64,000 nucleotides of DNA from Cellulomonas sp. SLBN-39 (GCF_006715865.1 NZ_VFOA01000001.1:1364001-1428000), one strand, 5' to 3'. Shown: positions 1-9,618, counted from the stretch's first letter. Translations and numbers: made by a program. The notes: generated by a model from the sequence alone, not told the origin.

Positions 1-28
1 GCACCCCGACCGGACCCGCCCGCGGGTG

Positions 29-85
29 CCGACCCCGTCGTCGATGACGCGAGGGGGCGACGGGCGTCACCGATGACGGGGTCGG
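29..85. terminator. Large inverted repeat, probable terminator of a gene left of the window
   Basis: Bases 29-49 pair with 65-85 over 21 positions with two mismatches, leaving a 15-base loop. There is no T-tract, as is usual in high-GC actinobacteria. The position upstream of fhaA suggests it ends transcription arriving from the left edge. Confidence 0.6.
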
Positions 86-348
86 CGGCAGACGGGCGAG
101 ACCGGTCGGCGGGGGGGACGGGGCGAGGTGAGGATGGTCACCGAGGTCCCTCGCGCGCGCGGGCGCGGAGTTCTACGGTTCACGCACAGGATCTCGACAC
201 ATGTCCAGGTGTCCGAGATGCCGTGCAGGGGCGGGGTCGTGGATACCATCAACCCCGGAACGTCGTGGCACCTGGCACCGACGGTCCGACGAGCACGCCG
301 GGGCGGGACGGGGCGTGGACCGGGCCGGACCGGCGGGAGGAGGTGAGC
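86..348 (+). promoter_or_regulatory. Upstream region of the fhaA-pknB operon
   Basis: I see no gene here. A second, imperfect inverted repeat (191-200 with 209-219, one unpaired base) lies ahead of a TACCAT hexamer at 244-249 that could be a -10 element, which would give an untranslated leader of roughly 100 bases. No convincing -35 is visible. A GGAGGAGG stretch at 336-343 is the ribosome binding site of fhaA. Confidence 0.35.
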
Positions 349-1056
349 GTGGGGTTCCTCGACAAGTTCGAGAACGGCGTCGAGCGCGTGGTCAACAACG
401 CGTTCGCGCGCGCCTTCCGGTCGGAGGTCAAGCCGATCGAGATGGCCGACGCGCTGCGTCGTGAGCTCGACGACCGTGCGGCGGTCGTCGGCCGTGACCG
501 CACCGTGGTGCCCAACGAGTTCACCATCGAGCTGTCCACGCCCGACTACGACCAGGTCGAGGCGTGGGGCGCCGAGGCCCTCGCGGAGGAGCTCGCGGCC
601 AACGTCACGACGCACGCCGGCGAGCAGCACTACGCGTTCGTGGGCCCCGTGACGGTCTCGTTCTCCGAGAACACGACGCAGGAGTCGGGGCGGTTCGCGG
701 TGCACAGCGCGACGGTGCGCGGGGCGGTGGCGCCCGCGACGAACGCGGCTCCCAGCCCGCGGCACCCGCTGGTCGACATCGACGGCCAGCGCTACATCCT
801 CACCGGCCCCGTCACGGTCATCGGCCGCGGCTCGGAGGCCGACATCATCGTCGACGACCCCGGCGTCTCCCGGCGCCACCTCGAGATCCGCGTGACGCCC
901 GACGGCGTGGTGGCCTCGGACATGGGCTCGACCAACGGGCTGTACGTCGAGGGCCACCAGGTGCCCGCCGCGACGCTGCTGGACGGCAACACGCTGACCA
1001 TCGGGCGCACGCGCATCCTCTTCTGGACCGGCGGCGACGCCGACGGGGACGAGTGA
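349..1056 (+). CDS. fhaA: FhaA: DUF3662 and FHA domain protein
   Basis: FhaA-type proteins bind phosphothreonine and act in cell-wall synthesis control; in mycobacteria FhaA binds the PknB-phosphorylated pseudokinase attached to MviN/MurJ. The 235-residue product has an N-terminal DUF3662 domain (about 1-120) and a C-terminal FHA domain (about 145-235) with the expected GRG at 159-161, SRRH at 174-177 and STNG at 194-197. I chose GTG 349 (MGFLDKFE) because the GGAGGAGG at 336-343 is then correctly spaced; an in-frame GTG at 343 would sit on the Shine-Dalgarno. It is the first gene of the operon running to pknB, with fhaB 10 bases downstream. A pseudokinase and murJ that may be its partners lie at 55805-59355. 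Confidence 0.92.
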   Translation: MGFLDKFENGVERVVNNAFARAFRSEVKPIEMADALRRELDDRAAVVGRDRTVVPNEFTIELSTPDYDQVEAWGAEALAEELAANVTTHAGEQHYAFVGPVTVSFSENTTQESGRFAVHSATVRGAVAPATNAAPSPRHPLVDIDGQRYILTGPVTVIGRGSEADIIVDDPGVSRRHLEIRVTPDGVVASDMGSTNGLYVEGHQVPAATLLDGNTLTIGRTRILFWTGGDADGDE

Positions 1057-1066
1057 CACACCGCGC

Positions 1067-1615
1067 ATGAGCGAGCTGACCGTCACCCTTCTGCGCCTGG
1101 GCTACCTCGCACTGCTCTGGCTGCTCGTGCTCTCGGCGATCACGGTGCTGCGGCGCGACCTCTACGGCACGCGCATCGTGGACCGCCGCCGCCCGGGCGG
1201 CCCTCCCCCGCGGCCCGCCTCGGCGTCCGCACCCGTCGAGGTCGGCGCTCCCCCGGCCGCACCCGCCGCCCCGACGCCCGCCGAGCCGCCGACGCGCACG
1301 TCGCGCCGGTCCAGCCGCAGCGCCGGCCCGAGCCGCCTCGTCGTGACCGAGGGCCCGCTGCGCGGCACCACGATCCCCCTGAGCGGGTCGTCGATCCTCA
1401 TCGGCCGTGCACCGAGCTGCACGCTCGTGCTCGACGACGACTACTCCTCCTCGCGCCACGCGCGCCTGTTCCCGCAGGGTGAGCAGTGGTACGTCGAGGA
1501 CCTCGGCTCGACCAACGGGACGTTCGTCGCGGAGCAGCGCGTGGACGCCCCCACCCCGGTGCCGAACGGCACGCCCGTGCGGGTGGGGCAGAGCGTCCTC
1601 GAGCTGCAGAGGTAG
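1067..1615 (+). CDS. fhaB: FhaB/FipA-like membrane-anchored FHA protein
   Basis: This 182-residue protein has one N-terminal membrane segment (about residues 5-27), a Pro/Ala-rich linker and a C-terminal FHA domain starting near residue 95. The FHA signature residues are visible: GR at 113-114, a SSSRH stretch near 127 and a STNG loop. Such proteins read threonine phosphorylation by PknA/PknB; the mycobacterial homologue FhaB (FipA) links the kinases to division through FtsZ and FtsQ. Position between fhaA and the phosphatase gene is the conserved actinobacterial order. The cytoplasmic side should carry the FHA domain, inferred from the basic residues after the membrane helix. Confidence 0.9.
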   Translation: MSELTVTLLRLGYLALLWLLVLSAITVLRRDLYGTRIVDRRRPGGPPPRPASASAPVEVGAPPAAPAAPTPAEPPTRTSRRSSRSAGPSRLVVTEGPLRGTTIPLSGSSILIGRAPSCTLVLDDDYSSSRHARLFPQGEQWYVEDLGSTNGTFVAEQRVDAPTPVPNGTPVRVGQSVLELQR

Positions 1616-1618
1616 CCG

Positions 1619-3031
1619 GTGACGGTCGCCCTGCGCTACGCGGCGCGCTCGGACGTCGGTCTCGTCCGCAGCGACAACCAGGACTCGGCGTACGCCGGTC
1701 CGCACCTGCTCGTCGTCGCCGACGGCATGGGCGGGCACGCGGGGGGCGACGTGGCGTCGTCCGTGGCCGTGGCCGCGTTCGCCCCGCTCGACGGCGAGTC
1801 CCACGGCCCCGACGACGCCCTCGACGAGCTCGAGGTCGCGCTCGACGACGCGCGCGCCGAGATCATCGCCCGCAGCCAGGCCGACCCGGACCTCGCCGGC
1901 ATGGGCACGACGGTCACCGCGATCCTGCGGGCCGGCAACAAGCTCGCGATGGTGCACCTCGGCGACTCGCGCGGGTACCTGTTCCGCGAGGGGCACCTCG
2001 CGCAGGTCACCACGGACCACACGTTCGTCCAGCACCTCGTCGACACGGGCAAGATCACGCCCGAGGAGGCCGAGCACCACCCGCAGCGGTCCGTGGTCAT
2101 GCGGGTCCTGGGCGACTTCGACGCCGAGGTCACCGCGGACCTGTCCGTGCGCGAGGCCCGCGTCGGCGACCGGTGGCTGCTGTGCTCCGACGGCCTGTCG
2201 GGGTTCGTCTCGGCGGAGACCATCGAGGAGACGCTCGCGACCATCGCGGACGTCGACGTGTGCGCCGACCGGCTGGTGCAGCTCGCGCTGCGCGCCGGCG
2301 GCGGCGACAACGTGTCCGTGGTGCTCGCCGACGTCGTCGAGCTCGACGACCTGCCCGACGGCGCGCTGCCCGGCACCGCGGCGACGGTCGTGGGTGCCGC
2401 CGCGCTCTCCCGACGCCGCCCCTCCGCCGCGGCGGACGGCCCCGCCGCGCGCGCCGCGTGGCTGACGCAGCGCGGCACCGGGGAGATCGAGGCCGTGCCC
2501 GACCCGGCCGCGGCCACCGGCGCGGAGCTGGTGCTGCACCGCGCGGTCGAGGACGAGGAGCTCGCACCGCCCCCGCGCCGCGTGGGCATCGTCGTGACCT
2601 GGGTGCTCGCGATCCTCGGTGTCGTCGGCCTGACCGCGCTGACGTACGTGTGGACGCAGGACCAGTACTTCGTCGGTGCGTCCGAGGGGAGCGTCGCGGT
2701 GTTCCGCGGCATCCCGCAGACGCTCGGCCCGCTGGAGCTGGCCGACGTCGTCGAGACCAGCGACGTGGTCGTCGCCGACCTGCCCGCCTACGTGCAGGAG
2801 CGCGTGGCGGCGACGATCAGCGCGGCGAACCTCGACGAGGCGCGCGCGCTCGTGGCGACGCTGGCCGAGGACGCCGAGGCCGCGGTCGTCGAGCCCGGGC
2901 CGACGGCGACCGCCGAGCCCACCGCGACCCCGACGCCGACGCCCACGCCGTCGCCCACCCCGAAGAGCACCCCCACCGCGGACGCCGCGCCCGCCGGGGC
3001 GGGCGCACCCGCGGACAAGACGGAGTCATGA
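1619..3031 (+). CDS. pstP: PstP-type PP2C serine/threonine protein phosphatase
   Basis: PstP is the metal-dependent phosphatase that reverses PknA and PknB phosphorylation. The 470-residue product has a PP2C domain at about 5-235 with the metal-binding DGMGGH at 35-40 and a later CSDGLSG motif, one membrane segment at about 323-345 and an extracellular tail rich in Thr-Pro (about 425-455). The GTG start at 1619 follows the fhaB stop by three bases. The last four bases overlap rodA (ATGA), so translation is probably coupled. The juxtamembrane stretch (about 250-320) is Ala/Arg-rich and looks disordered. Confidence 0.95.
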   Translation: MTVALRYAARSDVGLVRSDNQDSAYAGPHLLVVADGMGGHAGGDVASSVAVAAFAPLDGESHGPDDALDELEVALDDARAEIIARSQADPDLAGMGTTVTAILRAGNKLAMVHLGDSRGYLFREGHLAQVTTDHTFVQHLVDTGKITPEEAEHHPQRSVVMRVLGDFDAEVTADLSVREARVGDRWLLCSDGLSGFVSAETIEETLATIADVDVCADRLVQLALRAGGGDNVSVVLADVVELDDLPDGALPGTAATVVGAAALSRRRPSAAADGPAARAAWLTQRGTGEIEAVPDPAAATGAELVLHRAVEDEELAPPPRRVGIVVTWVLAILGVVGLTALTYVWTQDQYFVGASEGSVAVFRGIPQTLGPLELADVVETSDVVVADLPAYVQERVAATISAANLDEARALVATLAEDAEAAVVEPGPTATAEPTATPTPTPTPSPTPKSTPTADAAPAGAGAPADKTES

Positions 3032-4713
3032 TGGCCAGCATCCAGCCCCACCGGGTGCGGGCGGGACGCGGCACCGAGCTCGTGCTGCTCGTGCCCGCGC
3101 TCGGCCTCGGCATCGCCGGGTACGTGCTCGCGGGGCTCGGCATGACCGGCGAGGTCCCCCAGCACGTGATCGCCTACGCCGTCGGCACCACCGTGCTCGC
3201 GCTGGCCGTGCACGTGGTGCTGCGCCTGCGCGCGCCGTACGCCGACCCCGTGATCCTGCCGGTCGTCGTCGCGCTCAACGGCATCGGCCTGGCGATGATC
3301 TACCGCATCTCGATCGCGTACGCCGAGCGCGGCCGTACGTCCGACTTCGCGGACAAGCAGCTCGCCTGGGCGGCGATCAGCGTGGGCCTGGCGATCGCCG
3401 TGCTGCTCGTGCTGCGCGACCACCGCACGCTGCGCCGGTACATGTACACGGCGATGGTCGCGGGCCTGGCGCTGGTGCTCCTGCCGCTCACGCCGATCGG
3501 CACCGAGATCAACGGCGCGCGCATCTGGGTCTCGCTCGGCCCGGCCGGCATGCAGCCGGCGGAGTTCGCGAAGATCGCCTTCGCCGTGTTCTTCGCCGGG
3601 TACCTCGTCACGCACCGCGACACGCTCGCGCTGGCCGGCAAGAAGGTGCTCGGCCTGCAGCTGCCGCGGGCGCGCGACCTGGGGCCGATCATCATCGTGT
3701 GGGCGGTCTCGCTGGTGGTCCTCGTGCTCCAGCGCGACCTGGGCACGTCCCTGCTGTTCTTCGGCCTGTTCGTCGCGATGCTGTACGTGGCCACCGAGCG
3801 GACGAGCTGGATCGTCATCGGCCTGCTGCTGTTCGTCGGCGGCGCCGCCGCGGCGGCGTCCACGTTCGGCCACGTGGCGGCCCGGTTCGACGTGTGGCTG
3901 CACGCGCTCGACCCCGAGATCTACGACCGCGACCCCGGCGGCTCCGGCCAGCTCGTGCGCGGGCTGTTCGGCATGGCCAACGGCGGGCTGTTCGGCACCG
4001 GGTGGGGCCAGGGACGGCCGGACATCGTGCCGTACGCCGAGTCGGACTTCATCATCGCCTCGATGGGCGAGGAGCTCGGGCTCACCGGGCTGCTCGCCAT
4101 CCTCGTGCTCTACACGATCCTGTTCCAGCGCGGCATGCGCACCGCCATCGGCGTCCGCGACGGGTTCGGCAAGCTCATGGCCGGCGGCCTGTCCTTCGTC
4201 GTCGCCCTGCAGCTGTTCATCGTCGTCGGCGGCGTCACCCGCCTCATCCCGCTGACCGGGCTGACGACGCCGTTCCTCGCGTACGGCGGCTCCTCGCTCG
4301 TCGCGAACTGGGTGATCGTGGCGCTGCTGCTGCGGATCTCGGACGAGGCCCGCCGGCCGGCACCCGCGATGACCCCGGTCCTGACCCCCGACAGCGGCGT
4401 CCCCGTGTCCACGGCCACGGAGGTCGCCGGTCGCGGCGACGGCCCGGCCGACGACCGGGGTGACCGGCGCGGCTCGGACGACGAGACGTCGCTGATCGAA
4501 GGGCTCGACGGCCCGCCTCCCGGCACGCCCCAGGCGGGCACGCCCCGGGCAGGGACCCCCCGGCTGGGTGTGCCCCGGACGAGCACGCCGCGGGGCGGCA
4601 CCCCGCAGGCACCCGCCCCTGCGACCGCCACCGGGCCGGTGCGCCGCAGCGCGCGCCCCGCCGAGGGCCCGGACGACCAGCACACGCAGTGGATCGGAGG
4701 TGACGGACGGTGA
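3028..4713 (+). CDS. rodA: RodA/FtsW/SpoVE family peptidoglycan glycosyltransferase
   Basis: SEDS-family polytopic proteins polymerise glycan strands from lipid II and work with a class B PBP, here encoded directly downstream. The 561-residue product has about ten to twelve hydrophobic segments up to residue ~445 and the family's conserved GING-like, Q-x-D and PFxSYGGSS-like regions (here PFLAYGGSS near 415). The tail (about 455-561) is hydrophilic, low-complexity and longer than usual; it carries a run of near-identical five-residue Gly-Thr-Pro repeats at about 499-527. Two ATGs (3028, 3031) are possible; 3028 overlaps the pstP stop by four bases. Confidence 0.93.
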   Translation: MMASIQPHRVRAGRGTELVLLVPALGLGIAGYVLAGLGMTGEVPQHVIAYAVGTTVLALAVHVVLRLRAPYADPVILPVVVALNGIGLAMIYRISIAYAERGRTSDFADKQLAWAAISVGLAIAVLLVLRDHRTLRRYMYTAMVAGLALVLLPLTPIGTEINGARIWVSLGPAGMQPAEFAKIAFAVFFAGYLVTHRDTLALAGKKVLGLQLPRARDLGPIIIVWAVSLVVLVLQRDLGTSLLFFGLFVAMLYVATERTSWIVIGLLLFVGGAAAAASTFGHVAARFDVWLHALDPEIYDRDPGGSGQLVRGLFGMANGGLFGTGWGQGRPDIVPYAESDFIIASMGEELGLTGLLAILVLYTILFQRGMRTAIGVRDGFGKLMAGGLSFVVALQLFIVVGGVTRLIPLTGLTTPFLAYGGSSLVANWVIVALLLRISDEARRPAPAMTPVLTPDSGVPVSTATEVAGRGDGPADDRGDRRGSDDETSLIEGLDGPPPGTPQAGTPRAGTPRLGVPRTSTPRGGTPQAPAPATATGPVRRSARPAEGPDDQHTQWIGGDGR

Positions 4714-6161
4714 ACACCCCGGTCCGCCGCCTGGCCACGATCATGCTGGCCCTCATGGTGGCTCTCATGGGCAGCGCCACGTGGGTGCAGTACGTGCAGG
4801 CCGACGCGCTGAACAACGACACCCGCAACTCCCGCACCCTGTACCGCGAGTACAACAACGCCCGCGGGCCGATCGTCGTGGCCGGCGAGGCGATCGCGTC
4901 CTCGACCCCTGTCGACGACCCTTTCGGGTACCAGCGCACGTACGCGAACGGCGAGCTGTACTCCGCGGTGACCGGCTTCTACTCGGTGGTCAACGGCCGC
5001 AGCCAGCTCGAGAAGGCCTCCAACGAGGTCCTCACGGGCGACTCCGACCAGCTGTTCTTCACGCGCGTGCGGGACCTCCTCACCGGTCGCACGCCCGAGG
5101 GCGCCGCGGTCGAGACGACCATCCTGCCCGCCGCCCAGGAGGCGGCCCGGGCCGGGCTCGGCGACCAGCAGGGCGCGGTCGTGGCGATCGAGCCGTCCAC
5201 GGGTCGGATCCTCGCCCTGGTGTCCACGCCCGGGTTCGACCCGAACGAGCTCGCCGTGCACTCGACGAGCGACGCCTCGGCGGCGTACAACCTGCTCAGC
5301 GTCGCGGACGGCAACCCGCTGCGCAGCAACGCCACCCAGGAGCGGTACGCGCCCGGGTCGACGTTCAAGCTGGTGACGGCGGCGGCCGCGCTCGAGAGCG
5401 GCGACTACACGAGCGCGACCGAGCTGCCCGCGCCCGTCGAGCTCGACATCCCGCAGACGTCGTCGACGATCGGCAACTTCGGCGGGGGCGGGTGCGGCAG
5501 CGACCCGGTGACGCTGGCGAACGCGCTGCGCGTCTCGTGCAACACGTCGTTCGCCCAGCTGGGCCTCGACCTGGGCGAGGACGCGATCGCCGAGCAGGCC
5601 GAGCGGTTCGGGTTCGGCGACGACTCGCTCACCGTGCCGCTGCCCGTCACGGGCAGCGTCTTCCCCTCCGAGCTCGACCCGCCGTCGCTCGCGCAGTCCG
5701 CCATCGGGCAGCGCGACGTGCAGGCCACGCCGCTGCAGATGGCCATGGTCGTCGCGGCGATCGCCAACGACGGGGAGCTCATGCGACCGTACCTGGTCGA
5801 CACCGTCCGCTCCGCCGACCTCACGGTCGTGTCGGAGACCGACCCGGAGCGGTACTCGCAGCCCCTCTCGGAGGAGAACGCCGACGCGCTCACCGAGATG
5901 ATGGTCGGCGTCGTGGAGGACGGCACCGCGACGTCCGCGCAGATCTCGGGCGTGCGCGTGGCGGGCAAGACGGGCACGGCGCAGACCGTCGAGGGTCAGC
6001 CCCCGCACGCGTGGTTCACCTCGTTCGCGCCCGCCGACGACCCGCAGGTCGCGGTCGCGGTGCTGGTCGAGAACGGGGGGTCGCTCGGCAACGAGGCGAC
6101 CGGTGGTCAGGTGGCCGCGCCCATCGCGCGCGCCGTCATGGAGGCGGTGCTCGGCGGATGA
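4710..6161 (+). CDS. pbpA: PbpA: class B penicillin-binding protein (transpeptidase)
   Basis: This 483-residue protein cross-links peptidoglycan on the outside of the membrane as the partner of RodA. It has a short N-terminal anchor (about 8-27) and a transpeptidase domain with all three active-site motifs: S-T-F-K at 217-220 (nucleophile S217), S-C-N at 276-278 and K-T-G at 420-422. Its length is typical of actinobacterial PbpA rather than of the longer FtsI. The GTG start overlaps the rodA stop by four bases and a GGAGG lies at 4696-4700. The stop overlaps the pknA start by four bases. Confidence 0.94.
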   Translation: MNTPVRRLATIMLALMVALMGSATWVQYVQADALNNDTRNSRTLYREYNNARGPIVVAGEAIASSTPVDDPFGYQRTYANGELYSAVTGFYSVVNGRSQLEKASNEVLTGDSDQLFFTRVRDLLTGRTPEGAAVETTILPAAQEAARAGLGDQQGAVVAIEPSTGRILALVSTPGFDPNELAVHSTSDASAAYNLLSVADGNPLRSNATQERYAPGSTFKLVTAAAALESGDYTSATELPAPVELDIPQTSSTIGNFGGGGCGSDPVTLANALRVSCNTSFAQLGLDLGEDAIAEQAERFGFGDDSLTVPLPVTGSVFPSELDPPSLAQSAIGQRDVQATPLQMAMVVAAIANDGELMRPYLVDTVRSADLTVVSETDPERYSQPLSEENADALTEMMVGVVEDGTATSAQISGVRVAGKTGTAQTVEGQPPHAWFTSFAPADDPQVAVAVLVENGGSLGNEATGGQVAAPIARAVMEAVLGG

Positions 6162-7600
6162 GGACGACGCATGGTGTGGCGCTCGGGGACGGCCGGTACC
6201 GGCTGCTGCGACGCATCGCCGTGGGCGGGATGGGCGAGGTCTGGGAGGCCAAGGACGACGCCCTGGCCCGGCCCGTCGCGGTCAAGGTGCTGCGCGAGGA
6301 GTACGCGGGCGACGCGGGGTTCCTCGAGCGCTTCCGCACCGAGGCGCGCAACTCCGCGGCGCTGTCGCACCCGAACATCGCCGCGCTGTTCGACTACGGC
6401 GAGCAGGACGGCTCCGCGTACCTCGTCATGGAGCTCGTCGTCGGCGAGCCGCTGAGCGACCTGCTCGAGCGCGAGCCCGTGCTCAAGCCCCGCGCCCTCG
6501 TGCCGATCCTCGCGCAGTCGGCGCGCGGCCTGCACGCCGCGCACGTGGCGGGCGTCGTGCACCGCGATGTCAAGCCGGGCAACATCCTGCTGGCCCGGCA
6601 GGGCAAGGTGAAGATCACCGACTTCGGCGTCTCGCTGGCCACGGACCAGAAGACCATGACAGCGACGGGCATGGTCATGGGGACCGCCCAGTACCTGTCC
6701 CCCGAGCAGGCCGTCGGCAAGGCCGCCACGCCCTTGTCCGACCTGTACTCGCTCGGCGTGGTCGCGTACGAGGCCATGGCCGGGCACCGCCCGTTCACCG
6801 GCCCGACGGCCGTCGACATCGCGGTCGCGCACGTCAACGACCCGGTGCCGCCGCTGCCGTCGCACGCCGACAAGAAGCTCGGCGCGCTGGTCATGCGCCT
6901 GCTGTCGAAGGAGCCGAGCGAGCGGCCCGCGTCGGGCGAGGAGCTCGCCGAGCTGCTCGACCGGATGGCGCCGCGCACACCGGCCGGCGGGATCCCGGTC
7001 TTCACGTCGACGCCCCGGCGCGCGGCGGACGGGCGGCGCGGCGAGCCCGCGGAGCGCAAGCCCGCACCCGCACCCGTCGCCGGCCGCCCCGCGTCGCCCC
7101 GTCCGGGCGACGCGACGCCCCCGTCGTACCAGCCGACGACCCGGCGCGAGCGCGCCGGCCGTGGCGAGCCGTCCCGGCCGAGCGGCCGCCGCGCCGCGCC
7201 GCCCGTCACGGGTGGCGCGCACCGGGCGGGGCAGCACGGTCCGCCGCGGTCCTGGCTCGACCGCCTCCCCCGCGAGGTCGGGGTCGGCGGGTACCGGGTG
7301 CGGCTGCCGGTCGCGGTCGTGATCCTCGTCCTCGTCGCCCTGCTGGGTGCCCTCCTCGCGGACCGGATGATCGGCGCGGACGGCGCCGGGGGCACGTCGG
7401 TGACGCAGACGGCCGCAACCGTGACCGTCACGAGACCGGTCGTGCTCCCCTGCGGCACGTCCGACCAGTACCCTCGTGCACGCTGGTCGGATGGGATGAT
7501 CTGCCCGGAGCAGGCGCAGACGGCCGCGGGCAGCGACCAGGTAGGCCGGACGTGGGCGGACGCCCGTGCGCCGCGAGCGACGGAAGTGAAGGACGCCTAG
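6158..7600 (+). CDS. pknA: PknA-like membrane serine/threonine protein kinase
   Basis: This is a Hanks-type kinase of the conserved actinobacterial pknA-pknB pair that phosphorylates cell-wall and division proteins. The kinase domain (about 11-275 of 480) keeps every catalytic element: the glycine loop, Lys43, H-R-D at 135-137 and D-F-G at 155-157. A long Pro/Arg-rich juxtamembrane linker (about 285-380) leads to one membrane segment at about 383-405 and a short outer tail of about 70 residues with no PASTA domain. It overlaps both neighbours (four bases with pbpA, one with pknB), so it is almost certainly co-translated. Confidence 0.93.
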   Translation: MRTTHGVALGDGRYRLLRRIAVGGMGEVWEAKDDALARPVAVKVLREEYAGDAGFLERFRTEARNSAALSHPNIAALFDYGEQDGSAYLVMELVVGEPLSDLLEREPVLKPRALVPILAQSARGLHAAHVAGVVHRDVKPGNILLARQGKVKITDFGVSLATDQKTMTATGMVMGTAQYLSPEQAVGKAATPLSDLYSLGVVAYEAMAGHRPFTGPTAVDIAVAHVNDPVPPLPSHADKKLGALVMRLLSKEPSERPASGEELAELLDRMAPRTPAGGIPVFTSTPRRAADGRRGEPAERKPAPAPVAGRPASPRPGDATPPSYQPTTRRERAGRGEPSRPSGRRAAPPVTGGAHRAGQHGPPRSWLDRLPREVGVGGYRVRLPVAVVILVLVALLGALLADRMIGADGAGGTSVTQTAATVTVTRPVVLPCGTSDQYPRARWSDGMICPEQAQTAAGSDQVGRTWADARAPRATEVKDA

Positions 7601-9618
7601 TGGTGGATCACGCATCCCGCATCCTTGCCGCACGGTACGAGGTCGGCGAGCTGATCGGGCGCGGCGGCATGGCCGAGGTGCACATCGGCCACGACACGCG
7701 GCTCGGCCGCACCGTCGCGATCAAGATCCTGCGGTCCGACCTGGCCCGGGACCCCTCGTTCCAGAACAGGTTCCGACGCGAGGCGCAGTCGGCGGCAGCC
7801 CTGAACCACCCCGCGATCGTGGCGGTGTACGACACGGGCGAGGACGTCATCACCGAGCCCACCGGTGTGGTGCAGCACGTGCCGTTCATCGTCATGGAGT
7901 ACGTCGAGGGCCACACGGTCCGCGACATCCTGCGCGACGGGCACGCGGTGCCGATCGAGGAGGCCGTGGAGATCGCCGCGGGCGTCCTCTCGGCGCTGGA
8001 GTACTCGCACCACGCGGGCATCGTCCACCGCGACATCAAGCCCGCGAACGTCATGATCACCCCGACGGGCGCCGTCAAGGTGATGGACTTCGGCATCGCC
8101 CGCGCCGTCGCGGACTCCGCGGCGACGATGACGCAGACGCAGGCCGTGATCGGCACCGCGCAGTACCTGTCGCCCGAGCAGGCCCGTGGCGAGCAGGTCG
8201 ACGCCCGGTCCGACCTGTACTCCAGCGGCTGCCTGCTGTTCGAGATGCTCACGGGTCGCCCGCCGTTCATCGGCGACTCCCCCGTCGCCGTCGCCTACCA
8301 GCACGTGCGCGAGATCCCGCCGGTGCCGAGCTCGATCGCCTCCGACGTGCCCGAGACGCTGGACCGCATCACGCTCAAGGCGCTGGCCAAGGAGCGCGAC
8401 GCCCGCTACTCGTCGGCCGCGGAGTTCCGTGCCGACCTCGAGGCGATGCTGCGCGGGCAGGCCGTGGGCGCGCCCGCCGTCGGTGCCGCGGTGGCGCCCC
8501 TGGGCGGAGCCGAGACGACGCAGCTCATGGCGCCGCTTCCCGCCGCGGACGCGACGCAGGCCATGCCGCCGGCGATGCAGCCGTGGGGCGGCACGCAGCT
8601 GGCCGCCACCACGGCCACCACGGACCGTGAGGACGACGAGGACGAGAACAAGCGCCCCTGGCTGGTCTGGGTGCTCTCGATCATCGCCGTGCTGGCGGTC
8701 CTCGGGATCATCTGGATGCTCGTGCAGGGCAACCAGCCCCAGGCGCCGGAGACCGTCGCGGTGCCGGACGTCGTCGAGATGGAGTACGACGACGCGGTCG
8801 CCGAGCTGACGGCGCTCGGTTTCGAGACCCGGCGGGCCGAGGCGGCGGACGACTCGATCGCCGAGGGCCTGGTCGTCAGCACCGACCCCGAGGCCGGTAC
8901 GCAGGCCGAGGACGGCGAGGTCGTCCTCGTCACGGTCTCGACGGGGCCTGGCTCGGTGCAGGTCGACGACGTGGCCGGTCGCTCGGAGGCCGACGCGAGG
9001 GCTGTCCTCGAGGGTCAGGGTCTGGTGGTCAACGTCGAGCAGCGCGACGACCCGTCGGTCGACGCCGGCATCGCGATCGGTACGGAGCCCGCCGCGGGCG
9101 CGACCGTGGCTCCGGGGCAGCAGGTCACCCTGTTCGTCGCGAGCGGGAACGTCACCGTCCCGAACGTCGTGGGCAAGAACATCGAGGTCGCGCAGTCCGA
9201 GCTCGCCGAGCTGGGCCTGAACGTCAACAGCTCCCCCGTCGAGAGCCGCGACCAGGCCGAGGGCACGGTGGTCCAGCAGGACCGAGCCGAGGGCGACGTG
9301 GTGCAGGCCGGCACGACGATCAACCTGGGCGTCGCCGAGGCCCCGAGCACGGCGACGGTGCCGACGAACCTGGTGGGGATGACCTACGACCAGGCGGTGC
9401 GCGAGCTGCAGAACGCGGGCCTGAACAACGTCGCGCGCCAGGACCAGCAGGGGACCAGCCAGCCGCAGGGGACCGTCACGGCGGTCTCCCCGCAGGGCGG
9501 GACCGAGGTCGGTCTGAACCAGGAGATCACGCTGTACGTCTCGACCGGCAACAACGGGGGCGGGGAGACGACGCCGCCGGCCGAGGGCGACGGCGAGGAC
9601 ACCGGCTGGCCGTGGTGA
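7600..9618 (+). CDS. pknB: PknB: PASTA-domain serine/threonine protein kinase
   Basis: PknB senses peptidoglycan fragments or lipid II outside the cell and phosphorylates regulators of wall synthesis inside. The 672-residue product has an intact kinase domain (about 10-275) with Lys42, H-R-D at 143-145 and D-F-G at 163-165, a membrane segment at about 354-376, and four PASTA repeats starting near residues 386, 452, 518 and 585, followed by a Gly/Thr/Pro-rich tail. The number of PASTA repeats equals that of mycobacterial PknB. The GTG start shares one base with the pknA stop. It is the last gene of the operon; the terminator follows 13 bases after the stop. Confidence 0.96.
   Translation: MVDHASRILAARYEVGELIGRGGMAEVHIGHDTRLGRTVAIKILRSDLARDPSFQNRFRREAQSAAALNHPAIVAVYDTGEDVITEPTGVVQHVPFIVMEYVEGHTVRDILRDGHAVPIEEAVEIAAGVLSALEYSHHAGIVHRDIKPANVMITPTGAVKVMDFGIARAVADSAATMTQTQAVIGTAQYLSPEQARGEQVDARSDLYSSGCLLFEMLTGRPPFIGDSPVAVAYQHVREIPPVPSSIASDVPETLDRITLKALAKERDARYSSAAEFRADLEAMLRGQAVGAPAVGAAVAPLGGAETTQLMAPLPAADATQAMPPAMQPWGGTQLAATTATTDREDDEDENKRPWLVWVLSIIAVLAVLGIIWMLVQGNQPQAPETVAVPDVVEMEYDDAVAELTALGFETRRAEAADDSIAEGLVVSTDPEAGTQAEDGEVVLVTVSTGPGSVQVDDVAGRSEADARAVLEGQGLVVNVEQRDDPSVDAGIAIGTEPAAGATVAPGQQVTLFVASGNVTVPNVVGKNIEVAQSELAELGLNVNSSPVESRDQAEGTVVQQDRAEGDVVQAGTTINLGVAEAPSTATVPTNLVGMTYDQAVRELQNAGLNNVARQDQQGTSQPQGTVTAVSPQGGTEVGLNQEITLYVSTGNNGGGETTPPAEGDGEDTGWPW

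Noticed and set aside
73-348. In-frame extension of fhaA to an ATG at 73
   Set aside because: The extra 92 residues are Gly/Arg-rich with no resemblance to FhaA, cover a hairpin and a possible -10, and lack a binding site. GTG 349 has an excellent Shine-Dalgarno.
2788-4683. Long open frame on the minus strand opposite pstP-rodA
   Set aside because: It is a high-GC shadow: Arg/Ala/Gly/His-rich with no motif, while the plus-strand genes have clear families and tight overlaps.
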